From assembly GCF_018070465.1 (NCBI RefSeq), contig NZ_JAGPXT010000026.1:1-64000 (forward strand): a DNA stretch of 64,000 bases, given 5' to 3'. The notes beneath the pieces are model-generated. The model saw nothing but the letters and a program-made list of their open reading frames with translations. It searched no databases and had not been told where the DNA came from. This stretch comes from Micromonospora sp. C95. GTDB lineage: Bacteria; Actinomycetota; Actinomycetes; Mycobacteriales; Micromonosporaceae. Shown piece after piece: positions 51,300 through 61,322 of the stretch. The position numbers and the translations under genes were made by a program. The first letter of the stretch is position 1, and every line of letters begins with the position of its first letter.

Positions 51300-53000
51300 T
51301 CAGTAGGTGGCGCCGGTGTTGAGGTTGCGCCAGGTCAGGTCCGTGCACACCACCGGACCAGCCCCGCACGGCAGCCCGTCGTTCGTGTTCGTCGCCGAGC
51401 TGCCCTCCGCCCGGACGAGCCTGCTGACGTCAACGGCCAGCTCCAGCACGTACGAGGTGACGGAGCCGCCGGACCCGACCGCGACCCCCTGCGCGCCGGG
51501 GGCGACGCGCAGCGCGTTGCCGCGCACCACCGCCGCTCCCGAGCTGCGTACCCTCGCGATCCCGCCGGTGGTGTCCTCGGCGGTGACATGGGACAGCAAC
51601 AGGTCGGTGCGGGTGTTCAGGTCGGCCAGCCAGGCTTTCCCCGTGGTCCGAGCACCACTGATGGTCACCCGAGGCAACGTGTGGGTGGCAGCGGTGGCGG
51701 CGATCAGGCCACCGCCGCGTCCGATGATCGCCGTGTCCGACAGGCTCGCCTGCCGTACCGTGGCGCTCGCCGCCCACTCGGGAAGTTTCAGCAGGTAGCT
51801 GTCGCCGGGGATGACTGCTTCGACGCCCTCGATGGTCAGATCGTCGACGGCACCGGCGATCCGCAGGACGGTGGCGCCGGCAGCCGACGCGGCGATGGTC
51901 AGACGGCCCATCCGGAGCTGTTGGAGTCGTGCTGTGGGCTCAACGCTCAGCAGGGGACCGGCGCCGAGATGAGCGACCTCCACGTCCTCGACGGCGAGTT
52001 CCTCGACGGTTGCGGCGGTCAGCGGTGCGACCCGCACCACCGCCCCGTCCGCCTCCGAATCGGCGAAGGTGAGCCCCCGGAGCTGGACCCGGCCGACGCT
52101 CGACCCGTTGAGGAAGACCACGTGCCGACCGGGGACGGTGGTGGCGGCGACTTGCTCCACCGTCAACTCGTCGACGCGGCCGCCGGTGGTACGCCATTCG
52201 GCGGTGTCGTCGCCGATCCAGATGACATTGTTGTGTGCGAGGCCGGCCACGCCGCGCACGGTGGTACGTAGCGCGGCGGTGTCCGGTGAGCCGCCGAGCA
52301 CCTTGACCAGCGCCGCAGCCGAGACCACGTCGATGTCCTCGATGAGAGTGTCGGTGACCGGGCCCGAGACGTCGTCGTACGACTGCCAGTCCCGCGGTGT
52401 GATGGCGACCGTGTCGTCACCGGTCACTCCCCGGATGGCGATGACCCTGGTCCGCGCGGCCGGACCCTGGATGTGCACACCGTCGGACCGCACCTCGAAC
52501 TGGATGCGCGTGACGGTCGCATCGGTGACGTCACCGAGCGAGATGGCGTACTTGTCGCCGGAGGTCTTCACCGTCAGCCCCTGCAACACCAGATGGTCCA
52601 CTCGGCGAAAGCACAGCGTGTGCAGGTCGGTACCGCTGCCACCGACATCGGCGGCGCGGACCCAACTGCCGCCGATCACGGTGATGTTCGCGTCCCGTCC
52701 GCCGTCGGTGACCGCCGCGTTGGTGAGGAGGTTGCAGCCGCTGCCCGGCGCTAGGGACACCGTGCAGTTCGACATGACCAGTGTCGTGCCGCGATGCACC
52801 ACGATTGGCGCGCTGACCTGGTAACTGGCGCCCTTGGGGCCGTGCACGAAACCACCCGCGCCAGCCCAGAGGGCGGCATTGAGTGCCGCCGTGTCATCGC
52901 CGCCGGACGGTTCGGGAAGCACGACGCGTGTCGCTCGCGGGGAGTCACCCGCCAGGACCATGCCGCAGGCAACTGCGAGCAGGGCACGACGACTGATCAT
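51300..53000 (-). CDS. Secreted right-handed beta-helix protein (GH28/pectate-lyase-like)
   Basis: A 566-residue exported protein. The N-terminus SRRALLAVACGMVLAGDSP is a signal peptide, perhaps with a lipobox-like Cys (AVAC). Residues ~30-60 (GGDDTAALNAALWAGAGGFV) match the start of pectate-lyase-superfamily beta-helix proteins, and the middle shows successive short beta coils (LVLQGLTVKT, VTDATVTRIQFEVRSDGVHI, GVTGDDTVAITPRDW, TDTLIEDIDVVSA). The SDGVHI and GDDTVAI segments resemble catalytic-Asp blocks of GH28. It probably binds or cleaves the polysaccharide made by this cluster, as depolymerases in capsule loci do, but catalysis is not proved. GGAG is placed six bases before the ATG. Confidence 0.82.
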   Translation of the reverse strand: MISRRALLAVACGMVLAGDSPRATRVVLPEPSGGDDTAALNAALWAGAGGFVHGPKGASYQVSAPIVVHRGTTLVMSNCTVSLAPGSGCNLLTNAAVTDGGRDANITVIGGSWVRAADVGGSGTDLHTLCFRRVDHLVLQGLTVKTSGDKYAISLGDVTDATVTRIQFEVRSDGVHIQGPAARTRVIAIRGVTGDDTVAITPRDWQSYDDVSGPVTDTLIEDIDVVSAAALVKVLGGSPDTAALRTTVRGVAGLAHNNVIWIGDDTAEWRTTGGRVDELTVEQVAATTVPGRHVVFLNGSSVGRVQLRGLTFADSEADGAVVRVAPLTAATVEELAVEDVEVAHLGAGPLLSVEPTARLQQLRMGRLTIAASAAGATVLRIAGAVDDLTIEGVEAVIPGDSYLLKLPEWAASATVRQASLSDTAIIGRGGGLIAATAATHTLPRVTISGARTTGKAWLADLNTRTDLLLSHVTAEDTTGGIARVRSSGAAVVRGNALRVAPGAQGVAVGSGGSVTSYVLELAVDVSRLVRAEGSSATNTNDGLPCGAGPVVCTDLTWRNLNTGATY

Positions 53001-53256
53001 CTCGGCTCCGAATGGTCGGTGACCTCGGCGGGAGGACGTGCGGCGCTCGCGGTGCGAAGCGGAACACGCGCCGTGGGCATCCTACTGAAACTGACTGGTC
53101 GTGGGGCTTGGCGGGCGGAACGTGCGGTAGCGCCCCCCGGCGGGGAGCCTGATACTGTGTGCCGCGGCGGCGGCTGCCCGTGGTGCTCGACCTACCACAG
53201 TGCACGGCCGCTGCTCCGGTCACGGTCGCCCTGGTTGGGGTCGTCCCGGGCCTGTC

Positions 53257-55098
53257 ATGGCTAGCGTTCCGGTGTTGTTGTCAGCGGGTTCTGCGCCAGT
53301 GAAGGTCGACGGGACCAGGTCACGGGCAAAGGCGGCGATGGGTTCCAGAGGGACTTCGACTGGTTCGGGCACTGATACCGACGTCCAGCCGTGCCGTCGG
53401 CCCGCGGGCGGTTCCGCATCCGCCGAGAATGCGGGGATCAGACCGCACCCGATACTCCGCGGATGGCGTCCTCTCGCCGCGACCGCCCGGCATCCGCTCA
53501 CGTGGGCGTCCTGGACGGGTGCCGCGTTCTCCGCCGCGTACCTCGCGTGGACCCTGCCCTCGCCCGTCGGGATCCTCCTCGCGGTCGTGCTTCCGCTCCT
53601 CGTGCTCCGGTTCCCCGTGGCCGGCATCCTGCTGGTGGCGCTGCTCGCCCAGGAGATCAAGCCGAATGGGCGCTTCGGGGAGCTGACCACCTTCGGTCAC
53701 CAACTGCTGATCAGTTCCGGGAAGATTCCGGCCATTCTGCCGCTCGCGTTGACGGCTGCGTTGGCAGCCGTCGCACGATGGTGGCCTGCACAGCCCGCTC
53801 GGCTCCGTTCTCTCCGGGGGGTGCTGCTCGGCCTCGCCGTTGCCCTCGTCGTCGTGGCCACCACCGCCGGCCTGATCCACGGGCAGTCGCTCTTCTCTGC
53901 CGTCAACCAGAACGCTCGCCCCTTTGTCCTGCTGGTCCTGGGGCTTGTCATCGGGATGAGTCTGCGGTGGCTACCGGACGACCGTAAGTTGCTCCCGGTC
54001 ACGGTCGGAGTGGCCCTGACCCTCCTGCTCGTCGCGGCAGCCGTCGCCATCCCGTTCGGCGAGATCGCCGATGAACGGCTCAGCGCCTATTTCGTTTACT
54101 ACGATTCGGCGTTGCCCGCGATAGCGGCGGCAGTCTTCATCGGCCTACTCGGGGACACCGGTTGGCGTTGGGACTGGCAGCACATGAGCGTGGCCGTCGC
54201 GGCGCCGCTGCTGATCGTCATCAGCTTCCGCCGCAGCGTGTGGCTCGCGGCGCTGGTGGTCGTCGTCGCCGCGCTCGTGGTTGCCTGGTCGCGGTGGCGG
54301 TGGATCCTTCAGCGGCTCGCCTTCGCCGGCCTCACGGTGGCGGTTGTGGTGTTCGCCGCACCGGGCCTCGCCGCCGATGTCGGTCTCCGCAGTACCGGAA
54401 GCTTCGAGGTCGGGGACAGCGGGACGGCTCCGACCAACGATCCGTCTCCGACGGGTGACCGCCCTAAGGCCAGTGCGCCCGCCACGGCCAGTGCGCCCGC
54501 CACAGCCAACGGAGCGACCGCAACCAGTTCCGCATCCACGACGACTCGGCCGGACCCGGCCGGCGGTCCGGCCGCATCCGCGGCTGCACCGCCACCGAGT
54601 GGACAGGCCAACTCGCCCGTGCCTGTCGGTCCGAGCGTGCCGCCATCAGGATCCGGGCCTGCGGGGGTGGAACACCAGACGGCATCGACCGGCGGCCATA
54701 TCGAGGATCTTCGGATCGGATGGCAGCATGTCCGCGCGAACTTCTGGACCGGGATCGGTCCGCTCGCCCCGCAGATCCCGGGCCTTGCTGCGGCTCAGGC
54801 GGAGCGCATCTACGTGCACAACCAACTGTTGCAGGACTGGCTCCGGTACGGCCCTGCCGCGCCGTTGCTCGTCGTCCTGTTCTTCCTGGTCGCGGGCATA
54901 GCGGGGCTCGCCCGTCTGCGCGATCCCGGTAGCGACGTCGTCGCTCGCACGGCGGCCGCGTTCTGCCTGGTGATGCCGGTGTGTTTCATGACTGCACCGT
55001 TCCTGTCCGAGACGAGCCGGTGGCCACTGGTGGCCGGCCTGGCTGCCGGCATACTCGCCATCCGGGCGGGATCTGCCACCGACCCGAGTGGAGATTGA
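53257..55098 (+). CDS. O-antigen ligase/Wzy-like polysaccharide polymerase
   Basis: A 613-residue membrane protein with ~12 helices starting near residue 85, after a long polar N-terminus. The start is uncertain: ATG 53257 is taken; in-frame 53200 and 53338 are possible. A Wzy_C-type region carries ILLAVVLPLLVLRFPVAGIL earlier and, near the C-terminus, IGWQHVRANFWTGIGPLAPQ followed by IYVHNQLLQDWLRYG, where the His-Asn pair is typical of O-antigen ligase/polymerase proteins. Between helices lies an exported loop of ~130 residues made of Ala/Thr/Pro repeats (ASAPATASAPATANGAT), unusual for the family. It probably joins repeat units after flipping. The GT2 gene follows within ten bases. Confidence 0.88.
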   Translation: MASVPVLLSAGSAPVKVDGTRSRAKAAMGSRGTSTGSGTDTDVQPCRRPAGGSASAENAGIRPHPILRGWRPLAATARHPLTWASWTGAAFSAAYLAWTLPSPVGILLAVVLPLLVLRFPVAGILLVALLAQEIKPNGRFGELTTFGHQLLISSGKIPAILPLALTAALAAVARWWPAQPARLRSLRGVLLGLAVALVVVATTAGLIHGQSLFSAVNQNARPFVLLVLGLVIGMSLRWLPDDRKLLPVTVGVALTLLLVAAAVAIPFGEIADERLSAYFVYYDSALPAIAAAVFIGLLGDTGWRWDWQHMSVAVAAPLLIVISFRRSVWLAALVVVVAALVVAWSRWRWILQRLAFAGLTVAVVVFAAPGLAADVGLRSTGSFEVGDSGTAPTNDPSPTGDRPKASAPATASAPATANGATATSSASTTTRPDPAGGPAASAAAPPPSGQANSPVPVGPSVPPSGSGPAGVEHQTASTGGHIEDLRIGWQHVRANFWTGIGPLAPQIPGLAAAQAERIYVHNQLLQDWLRYGPAAPLLVVLFFLVAGIAGLARLRDPGSDVVARTAAAFCLVMPVCFMTAPFLSETSRWPLVAGLAAGILAIRAGSATDPSGD

Positions 55099-55108
55099 TC
55101 GGGAGGTC

Positions 55109-56014
55109 ATGGTGACGGGTGTGCCGCAGAACCCGGTCGGGGCGGAGGATTCGAGCCTGGGCCCAGTGTCCGTGGTCGTTCCCACCCGCAACAGGAGCGA
55201 CCTTGCCCACGCGAGGGCGCGTTGGGCGCTGGCGCAGCCGGTTGTGCGGGAGGTGATCTTCGTGGTCGACGGGAGCACGGACGACACCGCGGCCCGGCTA
55301 CAGCGCCTCGCTTGCGACGACGCCCGGCTGCGCGTCCTCGTCAATGAGCGCAGCGTCGGCCCACCCCGCGCCAGGAACACTGGGATCCGGGCCGTGAACT
55401 CGGAGTGGGTGCTCCTCATCGACGATGACGATGTGCCGAGCGAGAATCTGATCGTTGAGCTACTCCGGACAGCGCAAGAGGCGAGCGCGGATGTCGTCGG
55501 TGTGCCCTGGTTCAACCTGAGCGAGATGGGGAGCATCGAGGAGGTGATCTCGCAGGCGCCGCGTGCACCCGGTGGGCCGCAACTGGATCGACCTGGGCTC
55601 TTTCCTGAGGCGTCCTGGACACAGTGCGTGTGGATGCCGGCAAACGCGCTGTTCCGGCGGTCTGTCTTCGAAACGGTTGGGTACGACGAGGCGTACACGG
55701 GCAACTTCTACCGTGAGGAGACGGACCTGTACGTTACAGCGGCGCGGGCTGGTTACCGGGTTGTGGTGACTGACCGGGGCTACACCTATGCCCGATCCCG
55801 CCTCGGCGGCGGCATCGACAGGAAGTCGAAGTTCCGGTACGAGTTTTCGGTGCTCCGCAACAACTGGTACTTCCTGCGCAAGCACGGTGCCTGGCTACGT
55901 GAGCAAGGATTGATCCGCGGGCCAGGTCGTGAACAGGCATCGCTGTTCGCCCGACGGATGACACCACTCGTCCGCGCTGCCTGGCGGCGCTTGTCGGTTC
56001 GGCCGCGACGATGA
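55109..56014 (+). CDS. GT2 family glycosyltransferase
   Basis: A 301-residue GT-A inverting glycosyltransferase. The donor site shows VSVVVPTRNRSDLAHARARW, VREVIFVVDGSTDDTAARL, NTGIRAVNSEWVLLIDDDDV (the metal-binding DxD) and a later FYREETDLYVTAARAGYRVV with the catalytic ED-like block. Start choice: ATG 55109 or GTG 55112, both just downstream of GGGAGG; a GTG at 55088 would overlap wzy. The stop overlaps the next glycosyltransferase gene (ATGA). Codons here use A/T third bases somewhat more than the first half of the window. Confidence 0.9.
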   Translation: MVTGVPQNPVGAEDSSLGPVSVVVPTRNRSDLAHARARWALAQPVVREVIFVVDGSTDDTAARLQRLACDDARLRVLVNERSVGPPRARNTGIRAVNSEWVLLIDDDDVPSENLIVELLRTAQEASADVVGVPWFNLSEMGSIEEVISQAPRAPGGPQLDRPGLFPEASWTQCVWMPANALFRRSVFETVGYDEAYTGNFYREETDLYVTAARAGYRVVVTDRGYTYARSRLGGGIDRKSKFRYEFSVLRNNWYFLRKHGAWLREQGLIRGPGREQASLFARRMTPLVRAAWRRLSVRPRR

Positions 56015-56979
56015 GGATTGCGATCGCCAGTCCGGATCCGGCAAACAACTCGGGTGGCGTCGAGCGGTTCTGCCACACGCTGAGCGAGGTTATCGGAGGA
56101 CTGGGCGGCACCGCCACCGTGGTCAGCGCCACCGAGGTGGCCAAGCTCCCGCACGATCTGGCCATCACCAATGGAATGGTCAGTGGACGTACGAAGGCCC
56201 CGCGAATCCATGTCTACCACGGGTGCTGGGTGGACCACGTACGGTTGGGATGCCGAACCAACGACTACTCCCTGCCATGGAGGACGCAATTCCTGGTCAA
56301 GGGAGCAGCCAAGGAGATCTGGTCGGGTATCAACGCGTACCGGGTCGCGGTCTCCGAACCGACGGCCGCCGAATTGGCGCGGTGGTACCGGCTGCGGGTT
56401 CACCGGGTGATTCCGAACGGCGTCGACATCTCGATGTTCGCCATCGGCGACCGCGACACGGCCCGCAAGCAGGTGCAGGTCGATGCCGCCGAGCGGCTTG
56501 CGCTCTTCATCGGACGCGCGGAGGCGCGCAAGCGACCGGACATAGCGGTAGCCGCCGCGTCCCGCGCCGGCTACCGCCTGTTGAGCGCGGGCTCGGGCTC
56601 GGTCGCCGGCGCGACCAGCCTTGGCGTCTTGTCGCCGATGGAGTTGAGAACCTGGATCCAGGCGGTGGACTGCGTGCTCGCGCCGAGCGACTACGAGGCA
56701 TGCTCGCTGGCCATCTTGGAGGCGATGGCCACCGGCGCGGCCGTGGTCACGACGCGGGTGGGTTACGTGCGCTCGTTGGTCGCCCAGGTGCCGGCGTACG
56801 GTGAACTCACCGCATCGGCCGGCGACCTGGACGAGTTCGTCCGGGCGCTGAGGCTGCTTCCATCCCGGCAGCGAGCGGTCGCCGAGGCCACCGCGTTCGT
56901 CCGGGCGGAGAACAGCCTCGAACGCTTTGCCCGGCACTGGTCCACGGCTATCGAGGAGGCACTGGCGCGAAGGGCATAG
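56011..56979 (+). CDS. GT4 glycosyltransferase, short
   Basis: A 322-residue glycosyltransferase, shorter than most GT4 enzymes (~370). It opens MRIAIASPDPANNSGGVERF; the linker is VIPNGVDISMFAIGDRDTAR; the donor domain has LALFIGRAEARKRPDIAVAA and the E-x7-E motif in DYEACSLAILEAMATGAAVV. The N-terminal acceptor domain is reduced by ~50 residues between the first strand and NGMVSGRTKAPRIHVYHGCW. It starts within the stop of the GT2 gene. The convergent priming transferase gene ends 34 bases away. Donor unknown. Confidence 0.88.
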   Translation: MRIAIASPDPANNSGGVERFCHTLSEVIGGLGGTATVVSATEVAKLPHDLAITNGMVSGRTKAPRIHVYHGCWVDHVRLGCRTNDYSLPWRTQFLVKGAAKEIWSGINAYRVAVSEPTAAELARWYRLRVHRVIPNGVDISMFAIGDRDTARKQVQVDAAERLALFIGRAEARKRPDIAVAAASRAGYRLLSAGSGSVAGATSLGVLSPMELRTWIQAVDCVLAPSDYEACSLAILEAMATGAAVVTTRVGYVRSLVAQVPAYGELTASAGDLDEFVRALRLLPSRQRAVAEATAFVRAENSLERFARHWSTAIEEALARRA

Positions 56980-57012
56980 CCGACGCACGACGGCTGCTCA
57001 GCTGGTCTGCCG

Positions 57013-58443
<1,431 letters not shown>

Positions 58444-58553
58444 GGTGGAGCTCCCCCCGTGGAACCCTCGGTCGCGCTACAAGACTCGAAGAGCGACCGC
58501 AGGATACGGTCGGGCTGCATTGACCGCCATCGTGATAATGATCCGTCACCTTC

Positions 58554-59648
58554 CTACTTGGCGGCGGATTTGATCTCCGGCACCGCGTCGCGACGGACCG
58601 CGTCGAAGAGCTTGTCGGCCTTTGCTTTGTCGGCCAGCACGACACTCTCGGTGCCGATGCGGCCCGTTCCCTTGGTCGGGCAGGTGTAGAAGTCGAGGTT
58701 CCCGCCCCGGAGGTGGCGCAACTCCATCCCGAGGTCGAGCAGGGACATCGACTCGTCCACCGCCACCGCGTCGGCCGTGGCCCGGACGAAGGAGTTCAGT
58801 TTCGACGGGCTGGCCAGCGTGCCCCCGGAGGCGGCCTTGTCCAGGATTGCCTTGATGACCTGCTGCTGGTGCTTGATGCGGGTGAAGTCACCGTCGGCGA
58901 AGACGTACCGTTCCCGGGCGTAGTCCAGCGCGGCGGAGCCATCCATGGTCTGCTTTCCCGCGACGAACTCTCGCCGGCCGTCCGGGTTCAGCGAGTGCCG
59001 TGAGGTGAAGCCCTTCTCGACGGTGATCTCGATGCCGTCAAGGGCGTCCACTATCTCCTTGAAGCCGGCGAAGTCGACCATCGTCACGTGGTCGATGCGG
59101 ACTTTGGTGAACGTCTCGACCGTCTGCACCATCAGCGGCACACCGCCCCACGCGTACGCTGCGTTGATCTTCGCGTCCCGGCCTCCCCGGCCCTGCGCGG
59201 ATCTGGGCACGCTGACCCAGGTGTCCCGGGGGATCGAGATGAGCTGCGCGCTCGACCGGTCGGCGGGCAGGTGCGCCAGGATGATGGTGTCGGTGCGGGA
59301 GCCGGAGCTGCTCTCCGGATCCCGGGAGTCGCTGCCCAGGATCATGATGTTCATCGCGTCCTTCGCCACCACCTGGGGGCGCGACTCCTCCGGCACGCCC
59401 TCGAAGGCGTCGACCCGCTCGATGCCGGACTCGACGGACCGAAGGTAAAGGCCGCTGGCGAGCATGCCGCCCCCGGCCAGCACCACCAGGACCAGGCAGG
59501 TGATCAGCAGGGTTCGCCGCCAGCGGCGCCGTCGCGGCGGGCTTTCAGCCGGATCTGACGGCTGCTGCTCGTCAGCAGACGTGCCAGCCGCTGGTGGCCG
59601 ATCGAGGAACAGGGTCTCGGTCTCGACGTCCCCGTGGTGTTGGCGCAT
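58554..59648 (-). CDS. LytR-CpsA-Psr family glycopolymer ligase
   Basis: A 364-residue membrane-anchored LCP enzyme that transfers undecaprenyl-linked polysaccharide to peptidoglycan. A cytosolic tail of ~47 residues precedes one transmembrane helix (~50-72, LLITCLVLVVLAGGGMLASG). The catalytic domain carries MNIMILGSDSRDPESSSGSR with the phosphate-binding Asp/Arg residues, RTDTIILAHL, LISIPRDTWVSV, NAAYAWGGVPLMVQTVE and ALDYARERYVFADGDFTRIKH. All expected Arg and Asp positions appear present. Its place beside the priming transferase suggests that the cluster makes a cell-wall-bound polymer. Confidence 0.95.
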   Translation of the reverse strand: MRQHHGDVETETLFLDRPPAAGTSADEQQPSDPAESPPRRRRWRRTLLITCLVLVVLAGGGMLASGLYLRSVESGIERVDAFEGVPEESRPQVVAKDAMNIMILGSDSRDPESSSGSRTDTIILAHLPADRSSAQLISIPRDTWVSVPRSAQGRGGRDAKINAAYAWGGVPLMVQTVETFTKVRIDHVTMVDFAGFKEIVDALDGIEITVEKGFTSRHSLNPDGRREFVAGKQTMDGSAALDYARERYVFADGDFTRIKHQQQVIKAILDKAASGGTLASPSKLNSFVRATADAVAVDESMSLLDLGMELRHLRGGNLDFYTCPTKGTGRIGTESVVLADKAKADKLFDAVRRDAVPEIKSAAK

Positions 59649-60042
59649 GGTGGGATGCTACTAATTCTCACTTCGTGCTCGCATTCCCCCTTGCGTTCCA
59701 TTCGTGTTTCGACGTATGGGTGTACCGGGATACCGTGCCGAACATTGTGGAAGTTCGCGAAACGCTCGAATCCCATTTGTTGCCCCGACGTTTCCCGAGG
59801 TCTGTTAGAAGGCAGCGGTGGATGCCGTCAAGGTGCGTCGGGCGATCGCCCGTACCCGCCTGGCCCCCGTCGCCGCCTTTCCGAAACGCCTGGTCGCGGT
59901 CGCCCGGCACGACGACAAAGTGCTGCATACCTCGGCCCGCTGGCCGCCCGCCGTGCTGCTGTGCAACGCCGCCGAGCGGCACCCGAGACGCCGGCGAACC
60001 ACTGGTACCCGGGCGACGGCATCGGCGTGGCATGGTGGCCGG
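59649..60042. other. Gap upstream of LCP and MOSC genes
   Basis: The first ~160 bases (59649-59817) are lower in GC than the surroundings and lie upstream of the LCP gene; I see no convincing promoter pair. From 59818 (GTG, with AGAAGG five bases upstream) an open frame with fairly high third-position GC continues in frame into the MOSC gene. This may be an N-terminal extension of that protein or a remnant of another gene. Confidence 0.5.
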
Positions 60043-60861
60043 GTGCGGTTGAGCGGGATCACCACCTATCCGGTCAAGGGTTGCCGTGGTCTTGTGCACG
60101 GTGCGGCCGACGTCCGACCGTGGGGGCTGGAGGACGACCGACGCTGGATGCTTGTCGACGCCGAGGGGATCGGTGTCACCCAGCGCGACGTCACGTCGCT
60201 GGTCCGGGTGCATGCCAGCCCCGGCCCCGACGGGCTGCTGCTGCGCGCCGACGGTCATCCCGATCTGGTGGTGCCCGAGCCGGCCGACGTCACCCCGGTG
60301 CCGGTGCGGACGTTCCGGCGGCGGGTGCTGCGGGTCGACGCGCTGCCGGCCGGACCGGCCGCCGACGCCTGGTTCGGTGCGGTGCTCGACCGACCGGTCC
60401 GGCTGGTCCGACTGGCTCGACCGACCCGGCACATTGCACGCGGCGACCGGAAGTACGACCCTGGGGACCAGGTCAGCTTCGCCGACGCGTACCCGGTGCT
60501 GTTGACCAGCACGGCATCGCTGGCGGCGCTCGGCGACTGGCTCGTCGCGGGCGGCGCGCAGCCGGTGCCGATGACCCGCTTCCGGCCCAACCTGGTGCTC
60601 GACGACGCCCCTGCCTGGGCGGAGGACGACTGGGCCGGGCGCGGGCTGCGCATCGGCGGCGTCCGCTTCCGCGCCGCCGGCCCGTCGGCCCGCTGCCTGG
60701 TCGTCACCACCGACCAGGAGACCGGCGTACGCGGCCGGGAGCCGTTGCGGACCCTCGCCCGGCACCGCAACATCGACCGCAAGATCCTGTTCGGACTCAA
60801 CCTGGTGCCGCTGGAGGCGGGCCGGGTGCGGCTCGGCGACCCGGTGGAACTGACCGACTGA
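60043..60861 (+). CDS. MOSC-domain protein
   Basis: A 272-residue protein with an N-terminal MOSC beta-barrel (RLSGITTYPVKGCRGLVHGA, LEDDRRWMLVDAEG) and a C-terminal MOSC domain (DAYPVLLTSTASLAALGDWL, RFRPNLVLDDAPAW, RCLVVTTDQETGVRGREPLR). MOSC proteins such as YcbX and mARC-like enzymes bind a molybdenum cofactor and reduce N-hydroxylated compounds, or handle sulfur. A cysteine (Cys in RCLVVTTDQ) sits where the molybdenum ligand is expected. The GTG at 60043 opens the domain; a GTG at 59818 would add 75 residues. No partner genes are nearby. Confidence 0.88.
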   Translation: MRLSGITTYPVKGCRGLVHGAADVRPWGLEDDRRWMLVDAEGIGVTQRDVTSLVRVHASPGPDGLLLRADGHPDLVVPEPADVTPVPVRTFRRRVLRVDALPAGPAADAWFGAVLDRPVRLVRLARPTRHIARGDRKYDPGDQVSFADAYPVLLTSTASLAALGDWLVAGGAQPVPMTRFRPNLVLDDAPAWAEDDWAGRGLRIGGVRFRAAGPSARCLVVTTDQETGVRGREPLRTLARHRNIDRKILFGLNLVPLEAGRVRLGDPVELTD

Positions 60862-60962
60862 CCAGGTGGACACGGCTCGGCGACGACCGACGGACAGCTC
60901 TTGCCGCCGGTCGGCCGGCGGATCGATGATGGCCGAGGCGGACCTCGACCAAGGAGTCTGAG

Positions 60963-61268
60963 ATGTCGGTGATCCATCATCCCCGGGTGGCGTGGGACGC
61001 GGCCCGGACGCTGGTCGGGGCGGTACCCGACGACGAGCGTTTCCGCAGCCTCGCCGGTGAGCTGGAACGGCTGCTCGGCGGTGGCGTGGCGCAGCCGCTG
61101 CGGGAGACGCGGGACCGGCTGCGCTCGGCCCCCGACGACGGGCGCGACCTGGTCGAGGCCGGAGTGTGGCGGGTCCGGATCGAGGACGCGCTGCGCAGCC
61201 ACCCGGACGCCGTGGAGCCGCTGCGTCGGCTGACCACCCCCGCGCAGCGGAGATCAAGTTCGTCTTAG
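60963..61268 (+). CDS. Small hypothetical protein
   Basis: A 101-residue, mostly helical polar protein that I do not recognise. It has a very good ribosome-binding site, AAGGAG with spacing of six bases before the ATG, and strong third-position GC bias, so the gene is credible. No signal peptide, membrane helix, Cys cluster or known motif. It lies 101 bases after the MOSC gene. Its last codons overlap the first copy of the direct repeat (61264-61281) upstream of the expansin gene. Confidence 0.7.
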   Translation: MSVIHHPRVAWDAARTLVGAVPDDERFRSLAGELERLLGGGVAQPLRETRDRLRSAPDDGRDLVEAGVWRVRIEDALRSHPDAVEPLRRLTTPAQRRSSSS

Positions 61269-61281
61269 CTTTCGCTTAGCT
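61264..61281 (+). promoter_or_regulatory. CTTAGCT direct repeat upstream of the expansin gene
   Basis: CTTAGCT occurs at 61264-61270 and again at 61275-61281, starts 11 bp apart, as expected for an OmpR-type response regulator dimer. The expansin gene starts 41 bases further on. A related repeat lies beside the response-regulator gene at 6437-6454, which makes that two-component system a candidate controller (inference). Confidence 0.5.
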
Positions 61282-61322
61282 CGCTTGTCCGGGCGGTCGA
61301 CGCTCCGGCAGCATGTCTGCAC

